From: Streptomyces adelaidensis
GTDB lineage: Bacteria; Actinomycetota; Actinomycetes; Streptomycetales; Streptomycetaceae
DNA: 55,537 nt
NCBI RefSeq assembly: GCF_016598475.1
Contig: NZ_JAEMUX010000058.1
Coordinates: 1-55,537 of the forward strand
Reading direction: 5' to 3'
Shown: positions 1-7,868 of the stretch, one piece after another
How the letters are laid out: each line of letters starts with the position of its first letter
Position numbering within the stretch: the stretch's first letter is position 1
Translations under genes and position numbers: made by a program
The notes under the pieces: model-generated
The model's database searches: none
Told to the model about the DNA's origin: nothing
What the model saw: only the letters and a program-made list of their open reading frames with translations

Positions 1-467
1 TAGACCTGCTGAACGACCGATGCCCTCAGGGCGGCTGACGACCGGTCGGAGACACGCGGCTCGCCGGCGTCGCCCACAGTCGGCACACTGCCCGGAACCA
101 CGACTTCGCTGACCGACGCTGCAAAGCGGGACTGCGCGAGCACCGGGCCCTGTTGCGGCTGCGCGGACGCGCAGTGCTCGCCCGGGTGACCCGCGCCGTG
201 GTCGGCGCGTCCGTCACGGGGCCCGGCGAACAGCTCGGCGGCCGGGCGGGGGCCGACCGACCGATCGGCTGCCGTGGCGGCCGACGGCGTGTCCACACCA
301 TGGTGCGGGGGTTCAGGCGCCGCGCTCACGCTTGTTGCCGCGCTGGTCACCAGGTGTCCAGCGGCGCTTCCCGGAGTCGCTCCGTGCGTCAGCACGACGG
401 CGAACAACACTACGGCGAGGCCCAGCACGCGCAGCAGCGGGACCGCGGAAGCGCGGGCCCGGGCCAT
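1..467 (-). CDS. DUF6153-type small secreted/membrane protein, 3' end outside window
   Basis: Read on the minus strand from an ATG at 467, the frame stays open to the left edge (155 codons), so the C-terminus is missing. Residues about 9-27 form one hydrophobic segment (PLLRVLGLAVVLFAVVL) suited to a signal peptide or anchor. A His-rich stretch and the motif HPGEHCASAQPQQGPVL follow about 90 residues in. I recognise that motif from Streptomyces proteins annotated DUF6153, where it is followed by a second Cys-containing segment; the function of the family is unknown to me. A GTG at 494 in the same frame is an alternative start; neither has a convincing ribosome site. Other frames over this stretch lack any family signal. 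Confidence 0.6.
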   Translation of the reverse strand, partial: MARARASAVPLLRVLGLAVVLFAVVLTHGATPGSAAGHLVTSAATSVSAAPEPPHHGVDTPSAATAADRSVGPRPAAELFAGPRDGRADHGAGHPGEHCASAQPQQGPVLAQSRFAASVSEVVVPGSVPTVGDAGEPRVSDRSSAALRASVVQQV

Positions 468-560
468 GCGTCGGGGAGACCAAGCCGTAATCACGCCGTG
501 ATGCTAGCGCGCCCCGGAGGCCGCTCGTCCGGCACCCCGGGCACACAGCGTCAACTCGCC

Positions 561-581
561 ATGCAAATGACCGGTTTGCAT
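561..581. promoter_or_regulatory. Perfect 7-bp inverted repeat, possible operator
   Basis: ATGCAAA at 561-567 is mirrored by TTTGCAT at 575-581 around a 7-bp spacer. It lies about 95 bp upstream of the DUF6153-type gene. The AT-rich arms stand out against the GC-rich surroundings, as expected for a protein-binding site; the binding protein is unknown. Confidence 0.35.
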
Positions 582-660
582 CGGCGAGCATCGGCGTCGA
601 TGACCGCCCACCACCGGGTGCGGTCGCCCGGCGGCCCTTCGTCCACGGTCTGGAGGCGGG

Positions 661-699
661 GCACCTGTCGGCCTGGCCTGGCCGTAGGCCGACAGGTGC
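661..699. terminator. Long hairpin downstream of the siderophore locus
   Basis: GCACCTGTCGGCC (661-673) pairs perfectly with GGCCGACAGGTGC (687-699); a T-A pair extends the stem to 14 bp with an 11-base loop. It lies about 90 bp past the stop codon of the leftward siderophore genes and is followed by a pyrimidine-rich stretch (715-795) rather than a T tract. Most likely a factor-independent terminator for the minus-strand operon. Confidence 0.6.
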
Positions 700-791
700 A
701 CCGCTGCACCGCCCGACTACATCTGGCCCCTCTTCATCCCTTCGTCCTCCTCATCTCGCCCTCCTCATCTCGTCCTTCACATTCGCTCTTC

Positions 792-1097
792 TCATTCGTG
801 CGAGGCCGTCAGGTCCGTGGCGCGGTGGCGGGCCAGGAGGGAGGCGCAGATTTCGCCGGCGCGTACGGCGGTGGTGGACAGGAGCGTCGAGGTGAGTCCG
901 TGGGTGTGTTCGGTGCCGCCCTGGAGGTAGATGTCGGCGGTGACGTTGGGGGCGGTCGTCACGCGGTGGTCGCGGCCGACCCGGAGGGCGTCCTCGTCAT
1001 CGCGCAGGCAGAGTTTGCCGATCTCCCCCAGGTTGTCGGCTATGCCCTGGGGTTGATATCCGGTGGCGTAGACGAGCAGGTCGGAGGAGAGGACCTC
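792..1097 (-). pseudogene. C-terminal remnant of siderophore amine N-hydroxylase (SidA/IucD/PvdA/CchB type)
   Basis: The minus strand from about 1097 to the TGA at 792-794 encodes the last ~100 residues of a lysine/ornithine N-monooxygenase. Visible family motifs in order are SSDLLVYATGYQP, LRVGRDHRV and IYLQGGTEHTHGLTSTLLS, the usual C-terminal NADPH/substrate-side block of flavin-dependent N-hydroxylating enzymes. There is no start, FAD or NADPH domain: the coding sequence is joined out of frame to the front of a lipoprotein gene at about 1095-1106. Such enzymes make hydroxamates such as N5-hydroxyornithine for siderophores. This remnant cannot be catalytic. That it came from the same siderophore cluster as the neighbouring ABC genes is inference. 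Confidence 0.8.
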
Positions 1098-1279
1098 GTC
1101 GTGCTGCCGTACTTGTGGTCGACGGAGACCGGGAAGGCGGACTCGCCGGAGGTGCTCGCCTCCGCTCCGGCGTCCGAGGTGTCGGAGTCCGATGCGCCGC
1201 CACCGCAGGCGGTGGCGAGGAGCAGCGTGGCGAAGGCGAGCGCGACGGCGAGCCGTGGCGCTCTGCGGGAGCGGAACAT
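1098..1279 (-). pseudogene. N-terminal remnant of siderophore-binding ABC lipoprotein (FecB/CchF type)
   Basis: An ATG at 1279 begins a lipoprotein signal: MFRSRRAPRL, a hydrophobic core, then LLATACGGG, a lipobox with the lipidated Cys. A Ser/Asp/Ala-rich linker leads into AFPVSVDHKYGST, the standard opening of iron-siderophore binding proteins (AFPVTIEHKYGST). After about 60 residues the homology stops and the DNA continues, in another frame, as the tail of an N-hydroxylase. The start ATG shares its A with the TGA of the upstream ABC gene (TGATG), showing translational coupling in the original operon. The ligand-binding domain is entirely lost. Confidence 0.8.
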
Positions 1280-3156
1280 CAGCGGTCCTTCGGTTCGGGT
1301 TCCTGTGGAGCGGTACGTGTGGGGGTCGCGGTGGCCGGCCGGGGGCCGGTGTCGCGGGCGTCCGACCAGGCCGCCCACAGGGCGGCGTAGGTGCCCCGCG
1401 CTGCGCGCAGTTCGTCGTGGATGCCGCTCTCGACGACGCGGCCGGCGTCCATGACGACGACGCGGTCGGCGGTCGCCGCCTGGCTGAGGCGGTGGGCGAC
1501 GATCAGCGCGGTGCGGCCGTCGACGGCGCGGGCGACCGACTTCTCCAGGGCGCGCGCTCCTGCGCTGCCCGCCTCGGCGGTGGCCTCGTCGAGGATCGCC
1601 AGGGGCGGGTCGGCGAGGATCAGCCGGGCGAGCGCGAGGGCCTGCGTCCGTTCGCCGCTCAGCCGGTGGCCGCCGTCGCCGACGACGGTGGCGAGTCCGT
1701 CGGGGAGGGCCTCGGCCCAGGCGAGGGCGTCGACGCGGTCGAGCGCGGCGCGCAGTTCGTCGTCGTCGGCGCCGGGTTTGGCGAGCCGCAGGTCGTCGGC
1801 GAGGGGGCCCGCGAAGACATGGGTCTCCTGGGTGATCAGGGCGATCGTGCGGGAGGCGGCGGTCCCGAGTTCGGTGGGCGGGACCCCGCCGACCAGGACG
1901 GTGCCGGTGGTGGGGGGCTGGATGCCCGCGACGAGTCTGGCCAGGGTGGTCTTGCCGGCCCCGCTGGCGCCGACGAGGGCCACGCGCTCGCCGTGGCGGA
2001 TCGTCAGGTCGATGTCGTGCAGGACGGGGTGGCCCGTCCGGTAGGCGTGGCTCAGCCCCCGGACGGTGACCGCGGCGCTGCCTGACCCGACGGTGCGGCG
2101 CGGCGCCGGGGGTACGGGTTCGTCCGTGACGCCGACGAGCCGGGCGAGGCCCGCCGTGGCGGACTGGGCGTCATCGAGGAGGGCGAGGGCCGCGTTGACG
2201 GGGCCGAAGAGGCTGTGGAAGTAGAGGGCGGCCGCGGTCGCCGTACCGATGCCGGCCGAGCCCTGGCGGACCAGCCAGTAGCCGGTGACCAGGACGGCGG
2301 CGAGGCCGATGTACTCGGCGATGTGCAGGCGGCTGTAGAAGCCGAGGACGAGCCGTACGCCCCGCATGGTCAGCGCCACCACGGACCAGGACCGCTCGGT
2401 GACCCGCTCGGTGTGCTCCCTCTCCAGCCGGAACGCCCGCGCGGTGGAGCCGCCGCCGATGGTGTCGAGCATCTGCTGCTGCTGAGCGCCGGCGGCCACC
2501 CGCTGCTCGGCGTAGAGCGGGACGGCGCGGGTGACGTACCAGCGGGCGGTGGCCGCCTGTACGGGGACCGCGAGCAGCGCGGCCAGCAGGAACCGCCAGT
2601 CCAGGAGGGCCATGGCGCCGAGGGTGAGGACGATGGTGAGCAGGGAACGCCCCAGCGCGGGCAGCGCGTTGCGTACGGCGTCGGCGATGAGGGAGACATC
2701 GGCGGTGACCCGGGCGGTCAGGTCGCCGGCGCCGGCCTTCTCGACCCGGTCCAGCGGGAGCGCCAGGGCCCGTTCCACGAAGCGTTCGCGCAGCCGGGCC
2801 AGGGTCGTCTCGCCGAGCCGGGCGATCAGCGACAGCCCGAACCCGGCGGTGACGCCCTGCGCCACGGCGACGGCCACCAGCAGGCCCGCGGTGGCCGTGA
2901 TGGCGTCGACGGACCCGCGTTCGGCGGCGAGGTCGACGATCCGGCCGAGCAGGGGCTGTACGAGCAGGCCGACTGCGGTGGAGGCCACCATGACGGTGAA
3001 CGCGGCCAGCGCCGACCGGCGTTGCGGGCGCAGCAGTTCGGCGACGGCCGCCCGGGTGCGGGCGGGGGTGGCGACGGGGAGCAGTTCGGGTGCGGCGCGA
3101 CCGCCACTGCGGGCCGCGGTCTCGACGGTGCCGAGGCTGTCGGCGGGCTCGGTCAT
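1279..3156 (-). CDS. ABC half-transporter (TMD-NBD), catalytically complete partner of a heterodimer
   Basis: A 625-residue exporter-fold half-transporter. Starting at the ATG at 3156 (MTEPADS), six predicted membrane helices span roughly residues 50-330. The NBD follows with a canonical Walker A (GASGAGKTT), a variant signature (RLSGERTQ), Walker B with catalytic Glu (LAILDEAT) and the switch His (VAHRL). Its start overlaps the previous gene's stop by 4 bp (ATGA), so the two are co-translated. The partner gene has a degenerate ATP site, so together they should form one working and one dead composite site. The upstream iron box and the downstream siderophore-lipoprotein remnant point to siderophore transport. 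Direction cannot be read from sequence: mycobacterial IrtAB uses this fold for import, whereas many relatives export. Confidence 0.85.
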   Translation of the reverse strand: MTEPADSLGTVETAARSGGRAAPELLPVATPARTRAAVAELLRPQRRSALAAFTVMVASTAVGLLVQPLLGRIVDLAAERGSVDAITATAGLLVAVAVAQGVTAGFGLSLIARLGETTLARLRERFVERALALPLDRVEKAGAGDLTARVTADVSLIADAVRNALPALGRSLLTIVLTLGAMALLDWRFLLAALLAVPVQAATARWYVTRAVPLYAEQRVAAGAQQQQMLDTIGGGSTARAFRLEREHTERVTERSWSVVALTMRGVRLVLGFYSRLHIAEYIGLAAVLVTGYWLVRQGSAGIGTATAAALYFHSLFGPVNAALALLDDAQSATAGLARLVGVTDEPVPPAPRRTVGSGSAAVTVRGLSHAYRTGHPVLHDIDLTIRHGERVALVGASGAGKTTLARLVAGIQPPTTGTVLVGGVPPTELGTAASRTIALITQETHVFAGPLADDLRLAKPGADDDELRAALDRVDALAWAEALPDGLATVVGDGGHRLSGERTQALALARLILADPPLAILDEATAEAGSAGARALEKSVARAVDGRTALIVAHRLSQAATADRVVVMDAGRVVESGIHDELRAARGTYAALWAAWSDARDTGPRPATATPTRTAPQEPEPKDR

Positions 3157-4997
3157 GTGAGGACCGTCGTGCGGTAGTCGGCGCACTCGTGGACGAGGCG
3201 CTCGTGGTCGCCGGTCGCGGTGATGCGGCCGTCGTGGAGGAGGACGACCCGGTCGGTGACGGCGAGCAGGACGGGGCTGTTGGTCACCAGGAGTGTGGTG
3301 CGTCCCCGGCGGAGGTCGCCGATACCGGCGGCGATCCGTGTCTCGGTGACGGCGTCGACGGCGGTGGCGGGCTCGTGCACGACGAGGACGGGCGCGTCGG
3401 CCGCGAGGGCCCGGGCCAGGGCGACCCGCTGCCGCTGACCGCCGGACAGGGAGCGGCCGCGCGCGCTGACGGCGGTGTCGACGCCGTCGGGCAGCGCGCG
3501 GGCGACCTCGTCGGTGCCGGAGGCGGCCAGCGCGGCCGTGACTTTCCCGGGAGCGGCGGCCGCCGCCGTGACGTTCTCCAGGACCGTGCCTTCGAAGAGG
3601 TCGGCGTCGTGCTCGGCGACGAGGATCGCCGCGCGTACGTCGCCGAGGCCGAGCGCGGTGAGTGCCGTGCCGTCCAGTTCGACGGCGCCGTCGTCGGGGT
3701 CGGTTCGGCGGCCGAGGCAGCGCAGCAGCGCCGTGGCGTCGGCGGGGTCGGTGGTGGCGACGCCGACGGTCTCGCCGGGGGCGATGTCGAGGTCCACGCC
3801 GCGCAGGGTGCCGTACGTGAGGGCGCGCAGCGTCAGGCGTCCCTCGACGCTCCGGGCCAGGGCGCCCTCGGCCGCCGGTCCCGGCAATACGGCGCCCGGG
3901 GCGTCCAGCACCTCTGCGGTGCGGGCGGCGGAGGCGCGGCCCTGGGCCGTGCTGTACGACAGGGCGCGCGGCGTCAGGCGTCCCTCGACGCTCCGGGACG
4001 GAGTGCCGTCGGCCGCCGGTCCCGGCGATACGGCGCCGGGGGCGTCCAGCACTTCCGCGATGCGGGTGGCGGAGGCACGACCCTGGGCCAACTCGGCGTT
4101 GACCCAGGCGAATTCGGTGAGCGGGCCGATGAGGAAGAGGGCGAGCCCGACGGAGGAGACGAGTTCGCCGAGGCCGATGTCGCCGCGGGCGGCGAGCCGT
4201 CCGCCGACGAGGGCGACCAGGGCGATGAACGTGCCGGTGAGGATGGTGACGACGCCGTTCTGCCAGGCCTCGGCGCGGGCGGCTCGCAGGGTCGCCGCGA
4301 GCGAGTCCTGGCTGACCCGCCGGTAGCGGGCCACAGCGGCCGACTCGGCGCCGATGCCCTTGAGGACGCGCAGTCCGGCCACCAGGTCGGCGGCGACGCC
4401 GGAGGCCCGCGCCGCGCGTTCCTGTTCGGTCGCGCTGCGGCGTTCCAGAGGCTTGCTCAGCAGGTGGCCCAGTCCCAGCAGCAGCGGGGTGCCCAGCAGG
4501 ACGAGCAGGCCCAAAGCCACCGAGACCCGCAGCAGTGCCACCGCGCTGACCACGAGGCCCGCCGTCGCCGCGAAGGCCACGATGAGGGCCATGGCGACGG
4601 CACCGACCCGCTTGGCGTCCTCGGTGGCGATGTTCGTCAACTCGCCGGGCAGGCGGCCTTCTTCGGCTCCGCCCTCGGGGGCGAGGAGACGGCCGACGAG
4701 TCGGGTTCTGAGGTGGTGCGCGGCGGTGACCGACGCGCGTTCGCCCGCCCGGGCGCTGGCGCGGAAGCTGTAGGAGAGCCCCACGTACACGGCGGCGAGG
4801 ACGGCGAGCCAGCGGAGCAGTCCGGGGACGTCGCCGTCCACGACCCCCCGTTCGATGGCCAGTCCGATGAGGACCGGCACGAGGGCCTCGCCCGTCTGGT
4901 GCGCCATCCCCAGGACGGCGCCCAGCACGACGTCCTTGCGCTGTCCGCCCACGGCGCGCCACAGCACGTTCCGTCCCGGCGGGTCCGCTCTTTTCAC
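3153..4997 (-). CDS. ABC half-transporter (TMD-NBD) with degenerate ATP site
   Basis: A 614-residue half-transporter. GTG at 4997 was chosen because GGAGGG lies 5-6 nt upstream. Six membrane helices lie in roughly residues 20-300. The NBD keeps a perfect signature (LSGGQRQR, from residue 517) but has lost key catalytic residues: the Walker A region reads GVATTDPADATALL (from 412) with no Lys, the Q-loop Gln is Glu (VAEHDADLF), Walker B reads VLVVHEP, and the switch His is Asn (LLVTNSP). This is the classic inactive half of an asymmetric ABC heterodimer whose partner is the overlapping next gene. Between TMD and NBD a 47-residue block is duplicated in tandem (see repeat). It is the first gene after the iron box, so iron repression is likely. 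Confidence 0.85.
   Translation of the reverse strand: MKRADPPGRNVLWRAVGGQRKDVVLGAVLGMAHQTGEALVPVLIGLAIERGVVDGDVPGLLRWLAVLAAVYVGLSYSFRASARAGERASVTAAHHLRTRLVGRLLAPEGGAEEGRLPGELTNIATEDAKRVGAVAMALIVAFAATAGLVVSAVALLRVSVALGLLVLLGTPLLLGLGHLLSKPLERRSATEQERAARASGVAADLVAGLRVLKGIGAESAAVARYRRVSQDSLAATLRAARAEAWQNGVVTILTGTFIALVALVGGRLAARGDIGLGELVSSVGLALFLIGPLTEFAWVNAELAQGRASATRIAEVLDAPGAVSPGPAADGTPSRSVEGRLTPRALSYSTAQGRASAARTAEVLDAPGAVLPGPAAEGALARSVEGRLTLRALTYGTLRGVDLDIAPGETVGVATTDPADATALLRCLGRRTDPDDGAVELDGTALTALGLGDVRAAILVAEHDADLFEGTVLENVTAAAAAPGKVTAALAASGTDEVARALPDGVDTAVSARGRSLSGGQRQRVALARALAADAPVLVVHEPATAVDAVTETRIAAGIGDLRRGRTTLLVTNSPVLLAVTDRVVLLHDGRITATGDHERLVHECADYRTTVLT
3811..4092 (-). repeat. 141-bp in-frame tandem duplication inside the ABC gene
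   Basis: Two adjacent 141-bp copies (about 3811-3951 and 3952-4092) encode 47-residue blocks beginning AQGRASA and containing AEVLDAPGAV and SVEGRLT. The CCCTGGGCC landmark recurs exactly 141 bp apart (3940 and 4081). The copies differ at about a dozen residues, so the duplication is not brand new. It doubles the linker between the membrane domain and the NBD. Confidence 0.85.
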
Positions 4998-5045
4998 GCA
5001 TCCCTCCGGACCGGTTTCGCCACCACAGGAAACGCACAAGAAAAC

Positions 5046-5062
5046 TTAGGTAGGCTAACTAT
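5046..5062. promoter_or_regulatory. Iron box (DmdR/IdeR type)
   Basis: TTAGGTAGGCTAACTA at 5046-5061 matches the actinobacterial iron box TTAGGTTAGGCTAACCTAA over its core, with one base missing from the left half and a degraded right end. It lies 49 bp upstream of the GTG start (4997) of the first ABC gene, where a repressor would cover the promoter. In Streptomyces, DmdR proteins with Fe(II) bind such sites and repress siderophore genes. Confidence 0.7.
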
Positions 5063-5242
5063 ATTTGTCTTCTTGGACCAGCCCTGAAGTGCCGTCGAAC
5101 CGAACCGACCTCCCCCGAACGCTGGGACATTAGCCGACGAAGGCGTCAACTGGCAGGCGGATCACGGCACTTCACCAACCCGAGACCTCACCTCCCGATC
5201 CCCCTGAACTGCCCCGAACCCCCTGACCGGAAAGACCTGTTC

Positions 5243-6805
5243 GTGCTCTGCACCAGGATCACCAACGCCCGCATCATCACCATGGACCCTGACCGCCCGG
5301 CCGCCCGGGAGCTCGGGATCTGGCGGGGGCGCGTAGTCGGCCTGGACGAGGACGTGGCGGGGCTTCCGGCGCGGCGGACCCTGGACCTGGGCGGCGCCAC
5401 GGTGCTGCCCGGCTTCATCGACGCCCATGTGCATCTGGCGTGGACGGGCCTCAAGGCCAGGTCGCCCAGCGTCGCGCCGAGCCGACGGGCCGACGACGTG
5501 CTCCGCGCGGTGGCGGAGGCGGTGGCCGAGGCCCCCGTCGGCGGCTGGGTGGCCTTCGGCGGCTATGACCAGCGCACGCTCGACCGGCCCCTCACCGCGG
5601 CCGACCTCGACGCGGTCAGCGCCGGACGCAAGGTGTATCTGGGCCACCTCTCGGGGCACGCGTGTCTGGTCAACTCGGCGGTGCTGAGCGGACTCCCGGC
5701 GGACGTGGCCCGGCCGGACGGTTTCCTCGCGGAGGGCGCCATGGGGGCCGCACTGCGGTCCAGGCCGCCGCACTCGCTCACGGAACTGGCCTCGGCGATC
5801 GAACACGCCGCGCGCCTCTGCCGGTCCGAGGGCGTCACGGGGTGCGCCGAGGCGGGCGTCGGGGCCCGCCTCTTCGGGCACAGCCCCATCGAGGGCGCCG
5901 CGTATCAGCTCGCCCACGAGTCGGGCCGACTCCCGCTACGGGTACGGCTCATGGTGGCGGCCGACGCGCTCCACCCGGTCGGGGCGGCCGCCGGGGACAC
6001 CACGAGCCGGGCGATCGACCTCGGCCTGCGTACGGGCTTCGGCGAGGGCACGCTCTCCCTGGGCGCGCTCAAGATCTTCGCCGACGGCGGCATGATGGCC
6101 CGTACGGCGGCCCTCACCAGCCCCTGTCTGGGCGGCGACGACTCGGGGCAGCTCATGCACGAGCCCGACGTGCTGGAGAGCACGATCGTCGAGGGGCACC
6201 TCGCCGGCTGGCAGCTCGCCGTGCACGCGATCGGCGACCGGGCCCTCGATGTCGCCCTGGACGCGCTGGAGCAGGCCCAGAAGCTGCGCCCGCGCCCGGA
6301 GGCCCGGCACCGCGTCGAGCACGCGGGCCTGGTCCGCCCCGACCAGCTGCCCCGGCTGGCCGCGCTCGGTGTCACCGTCGTCATCCAGCCGAGCTTCCTG
6401 CGCTACTACGGCGACGACTACGCCACGATCATGGGTGCGGACCGGGCCGGCTGGCTGTACAGGGGCCGGGGCTTCCTCGACCACGGCATCCGGGTCGCCG
6501 GCAGCTCGGACCGCCCGGTCGCGAACGGCGCCCCGCTGCGGGCGATCCAGTTCATGGTCGAGCGGGCCTCGGAGTCCGGCCGTCTCATCGGCGCCGACGA
6601 GGCGATCACCGTGGAGGAGGCGCTGCGCGCCTACACCACCGAGGCCGCCCGCGCCTGCCACTGGGAGGCCGACGCCGGCAGCCTCACCCCCGGCAGGCGG
6701 GCCGACCTCGTCGTACTGGGGGACGATCCGCGCCGGGTGGACGTGTCGAGGATCGGGGAGATCGAGGTGGTGCGGACGTTCGTCGAGGGCGAGGACGAGT
6801 TCTGA
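5243..6805 (+). CDS. Amidohydrolase family 3 protein (YtcJ-like)
   Basis: A 520-residue metal-dependent hydrolase of the amidohydrolase superfamily, usual length for the YtcJ/AepA group. GTG 5243 is preceded by GGAAAG about 8 nt away, and the N-terminal beta-sandwich strand (TRITNARIITMD) begins at once. Metal-site motifs appear in order: GFIDAHVHL (His62 and His64), a His in QLAVHAIGDRALD, HRVEHAG, and GSSDRPV carrying the catalytic Asp. The C-terminal RRADLVVL strand completes the sandwich. The substrate cannot be predicted; family members act on N-acyl amines, ureas or formamides. It is probably monocistronic and divergent from the siderophore operon, whose iron box lies 180 bp upstream. 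No signal peptide is visible, so it should be cytoplasmic. Confidence 0.85.
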   Translation: MLCTRITNARIITMDPDRPAARELGIWRGRVVGLDEDVAGLPARRTLDLGGATVLPGFIDAHVHLAWTGLKARSPSVAPSRRADDVLRAVAEAVAEAPVGGWVAFGGYDQRTLDRPLTAADLDAVSAGRKVYLGHLSGHACLVNSAVLSGLPADVARPDGFLAEGAMGAALRSRPPHSLTELASAIEHAARLCRSEGVTGCAEAGVGARLFGHSPIEGAAYQLAHESGRLPLRVRLMVAADALHPVGAAAGDTTSRAIDLGLRTGFGEGTLSLGALKIFADGGMMARTAALTSPCLGGDDSGQLMHEPDVLESTIVEGHLAGWQLAVHAIGDRALDVALDALEQAQKLRPRPEARHRVEHAGLVRPDQLPRLAALGVTVVIQPSFLRYYGDDYATIMGADRAGWLYRGRGFLDHGIRVAGSSDRPVANGAPLRAIQFMVERASESGRLIGADEAITVEEALRAYTTEAARACHWEADAGSLTPGRRADLVVLGDDPRRVDVSRIGEIEVVRTFVEGEDEF

Positions 6806-6867
6806 TCCAGGACCGAGTTCTGATCCGGGACCGACTTCTGATCCGGGACCGACTTCTGATCCGGCGA
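6800..6867 (+). repeat. 18-bp tandem repeat at the amidohydrolase stop codon
   Basis: The unit TTCTGATCCGGGACCGAC recurs at 6800, 6818, 6836 and (partly) 6854 with an exact 18-bp period. The first copy contains the gene's own final codon and TGA stop, so each repeat carries an in-frame TGA. Probably slipped-strand expansion; no function is evident. Confidence 0.8.
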
Positions 6868-6917
6868 CGATGTCGGGCAGGGACGGAGGCAGGGCGCTCG
6901 GTTCGATGAGGCGTCGA

Positions 6918-7868
6918 TCAGTTCGGTGGGCGCCGGGTGGGGAAGGCGCGCAGGAAGCCGGCCGAGGGCACGAAGAACATGGTCCCGGTCACGGCCCGGG
7001 AGTAGTCCAGGATCGGGTCGTGGCCGGCCGGCGGTTCGCCGATGAACATCCTCCGCAGCATGGCCTCGGGGATCTCGGGGTCGCGGGCGTAGGCGATGAA
7101 GTACGTGCCGAACTCGCCCCGCCCGGGCCTGCCGAAGGGCATGGCGGCGCGGAGTATGCGCTGCTGGGTGCCGTCCGGGCCGATGAGCGTGTTGACGTCG
7201 ACGTGCGAGCCCGCCACGTCCAGTTCGAGGTTGGTCAGCTTGGTCCGGCCGATGACCTTCTCCTGCGCCTCGACGGCGAGGGCCTCCCAGGAGTCCACGT
7301 CGTGCAGGTACTTCTGCACGAGCGCGTAGCTGCCGCCCCGGAAAGCGGGGTCCTCGTCGCCGACGAGGACGGTCTCGGCGGCCAGGCGCCCGACCGGGTT
7401 CTCGGTGCCGTCGACGAAGCCGAGGAGGTTGCGGGAGTCGAAGTACGCGAAGGCCTGGACCTCGTCCTCCAGGGTGGCCGCGCCGCGCAGCTGCCGCATG
7501 ATCTCTGCGGCCAGCGCTAAACAGAGGTCCACGCGCGTCGCACGGATGTGGAAGAGCAGGTCGCCCGGTGTGGACACGGCCCGGTGCCGGGGGCCGTCCA
7601 GCTCCCGGAACGGGTGCAGCGCGGCGGGCCGGGGCGCGCCGAAGAGCCGGTCCCAGGCCGCCGCGCCCACGCCGGCCACACAGCCCAGGGCGCCGTCGGG
7701 GCTGGAGAACCCCACCGACCGTTCCAGCCCGGCGAGTCCGGCCAGCACCCCGCGCGCCGTCGGCTCACCGCCGGGGGCGACGGTGACGACCAGAAAGACA
7801 GCGGCGGGAGTCAGCGGGCTCAGCATCGGCTGCGGCAGAACGTCTTCGGGCACGACCGGCAGCGCCAT
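6918..7868 (-). CDS. DyP-type heme peroxidase (YfeX-like)
   Basis: A 316-residue dye-decolourising peroxidase; ATG 7868 follows a GGGGGAG ribosome site. The DyP signature GFVDGTENP lies at residues 150-158 with distal catalytic Asp153. SHVDVN at 221-226 carries the probable proximal heme ligand His222. MPFG, GTYFIAYARDPEI and MFIGEPP are typical of the YfeX-like group. No Tat or Sec signal is present, so it is cytoplasmic, unlike the exported EfeB branch. I see no clear encapsulin-targeting tail at the C-terminus (AFPTRRPPN). Codon 117 is TTA (7518-7520), the codon read by the bldA tRNA, so translation may be tied to development. It likely oxidises porphyrin or phenolic substrates with peroxide. 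Confidence 0.88.
   Translation of the reverse strand: MALPVVPEDVLPQPMLSPLTPAAVFLVVTVAPGGEPTARGVLAGLAGLERSVGFSSPDGALGCVAGVGAAAWDRLFGAPRPAALHPFRELDGPRHRAVSTPGDLLFHIRATRVDLCLALAAEIMRQLRGAATLEDEVQAFAYFDSRNLLGFVDGTENPVGRLAAETVLVGDEDPAFRGGSYALVQKYLHDVDSWEALAVEAQEKVIGRTKLTNLELDVAGSHVDVNTLIGPDGTQQRILRAAMPFGRPGRGEFGTYFIAYARDPEIPEAMLRRMFIGEPPAGHDPILDYSRAVTGTMFFVPSAGFLRAFPTRRPPN

Noticed and set aside
3157..5037. The ABC gene frame at 1279-3156 stays open up to 5037, suggesting a 1252-residue protein
   Set aside because: The upstream part is Arg/Pro-rich shadow of the first ABC gene in another frame. The ATGA overlap and family length support a start at 3156.
3090..5087. 665-codon plus-strand open frame
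   Set aside because: It lies antisense to the ABC gene with all its motifs; its sequence is low-complexity Gly/Ala/Glu with no family features. High GC makes long shadow frames.
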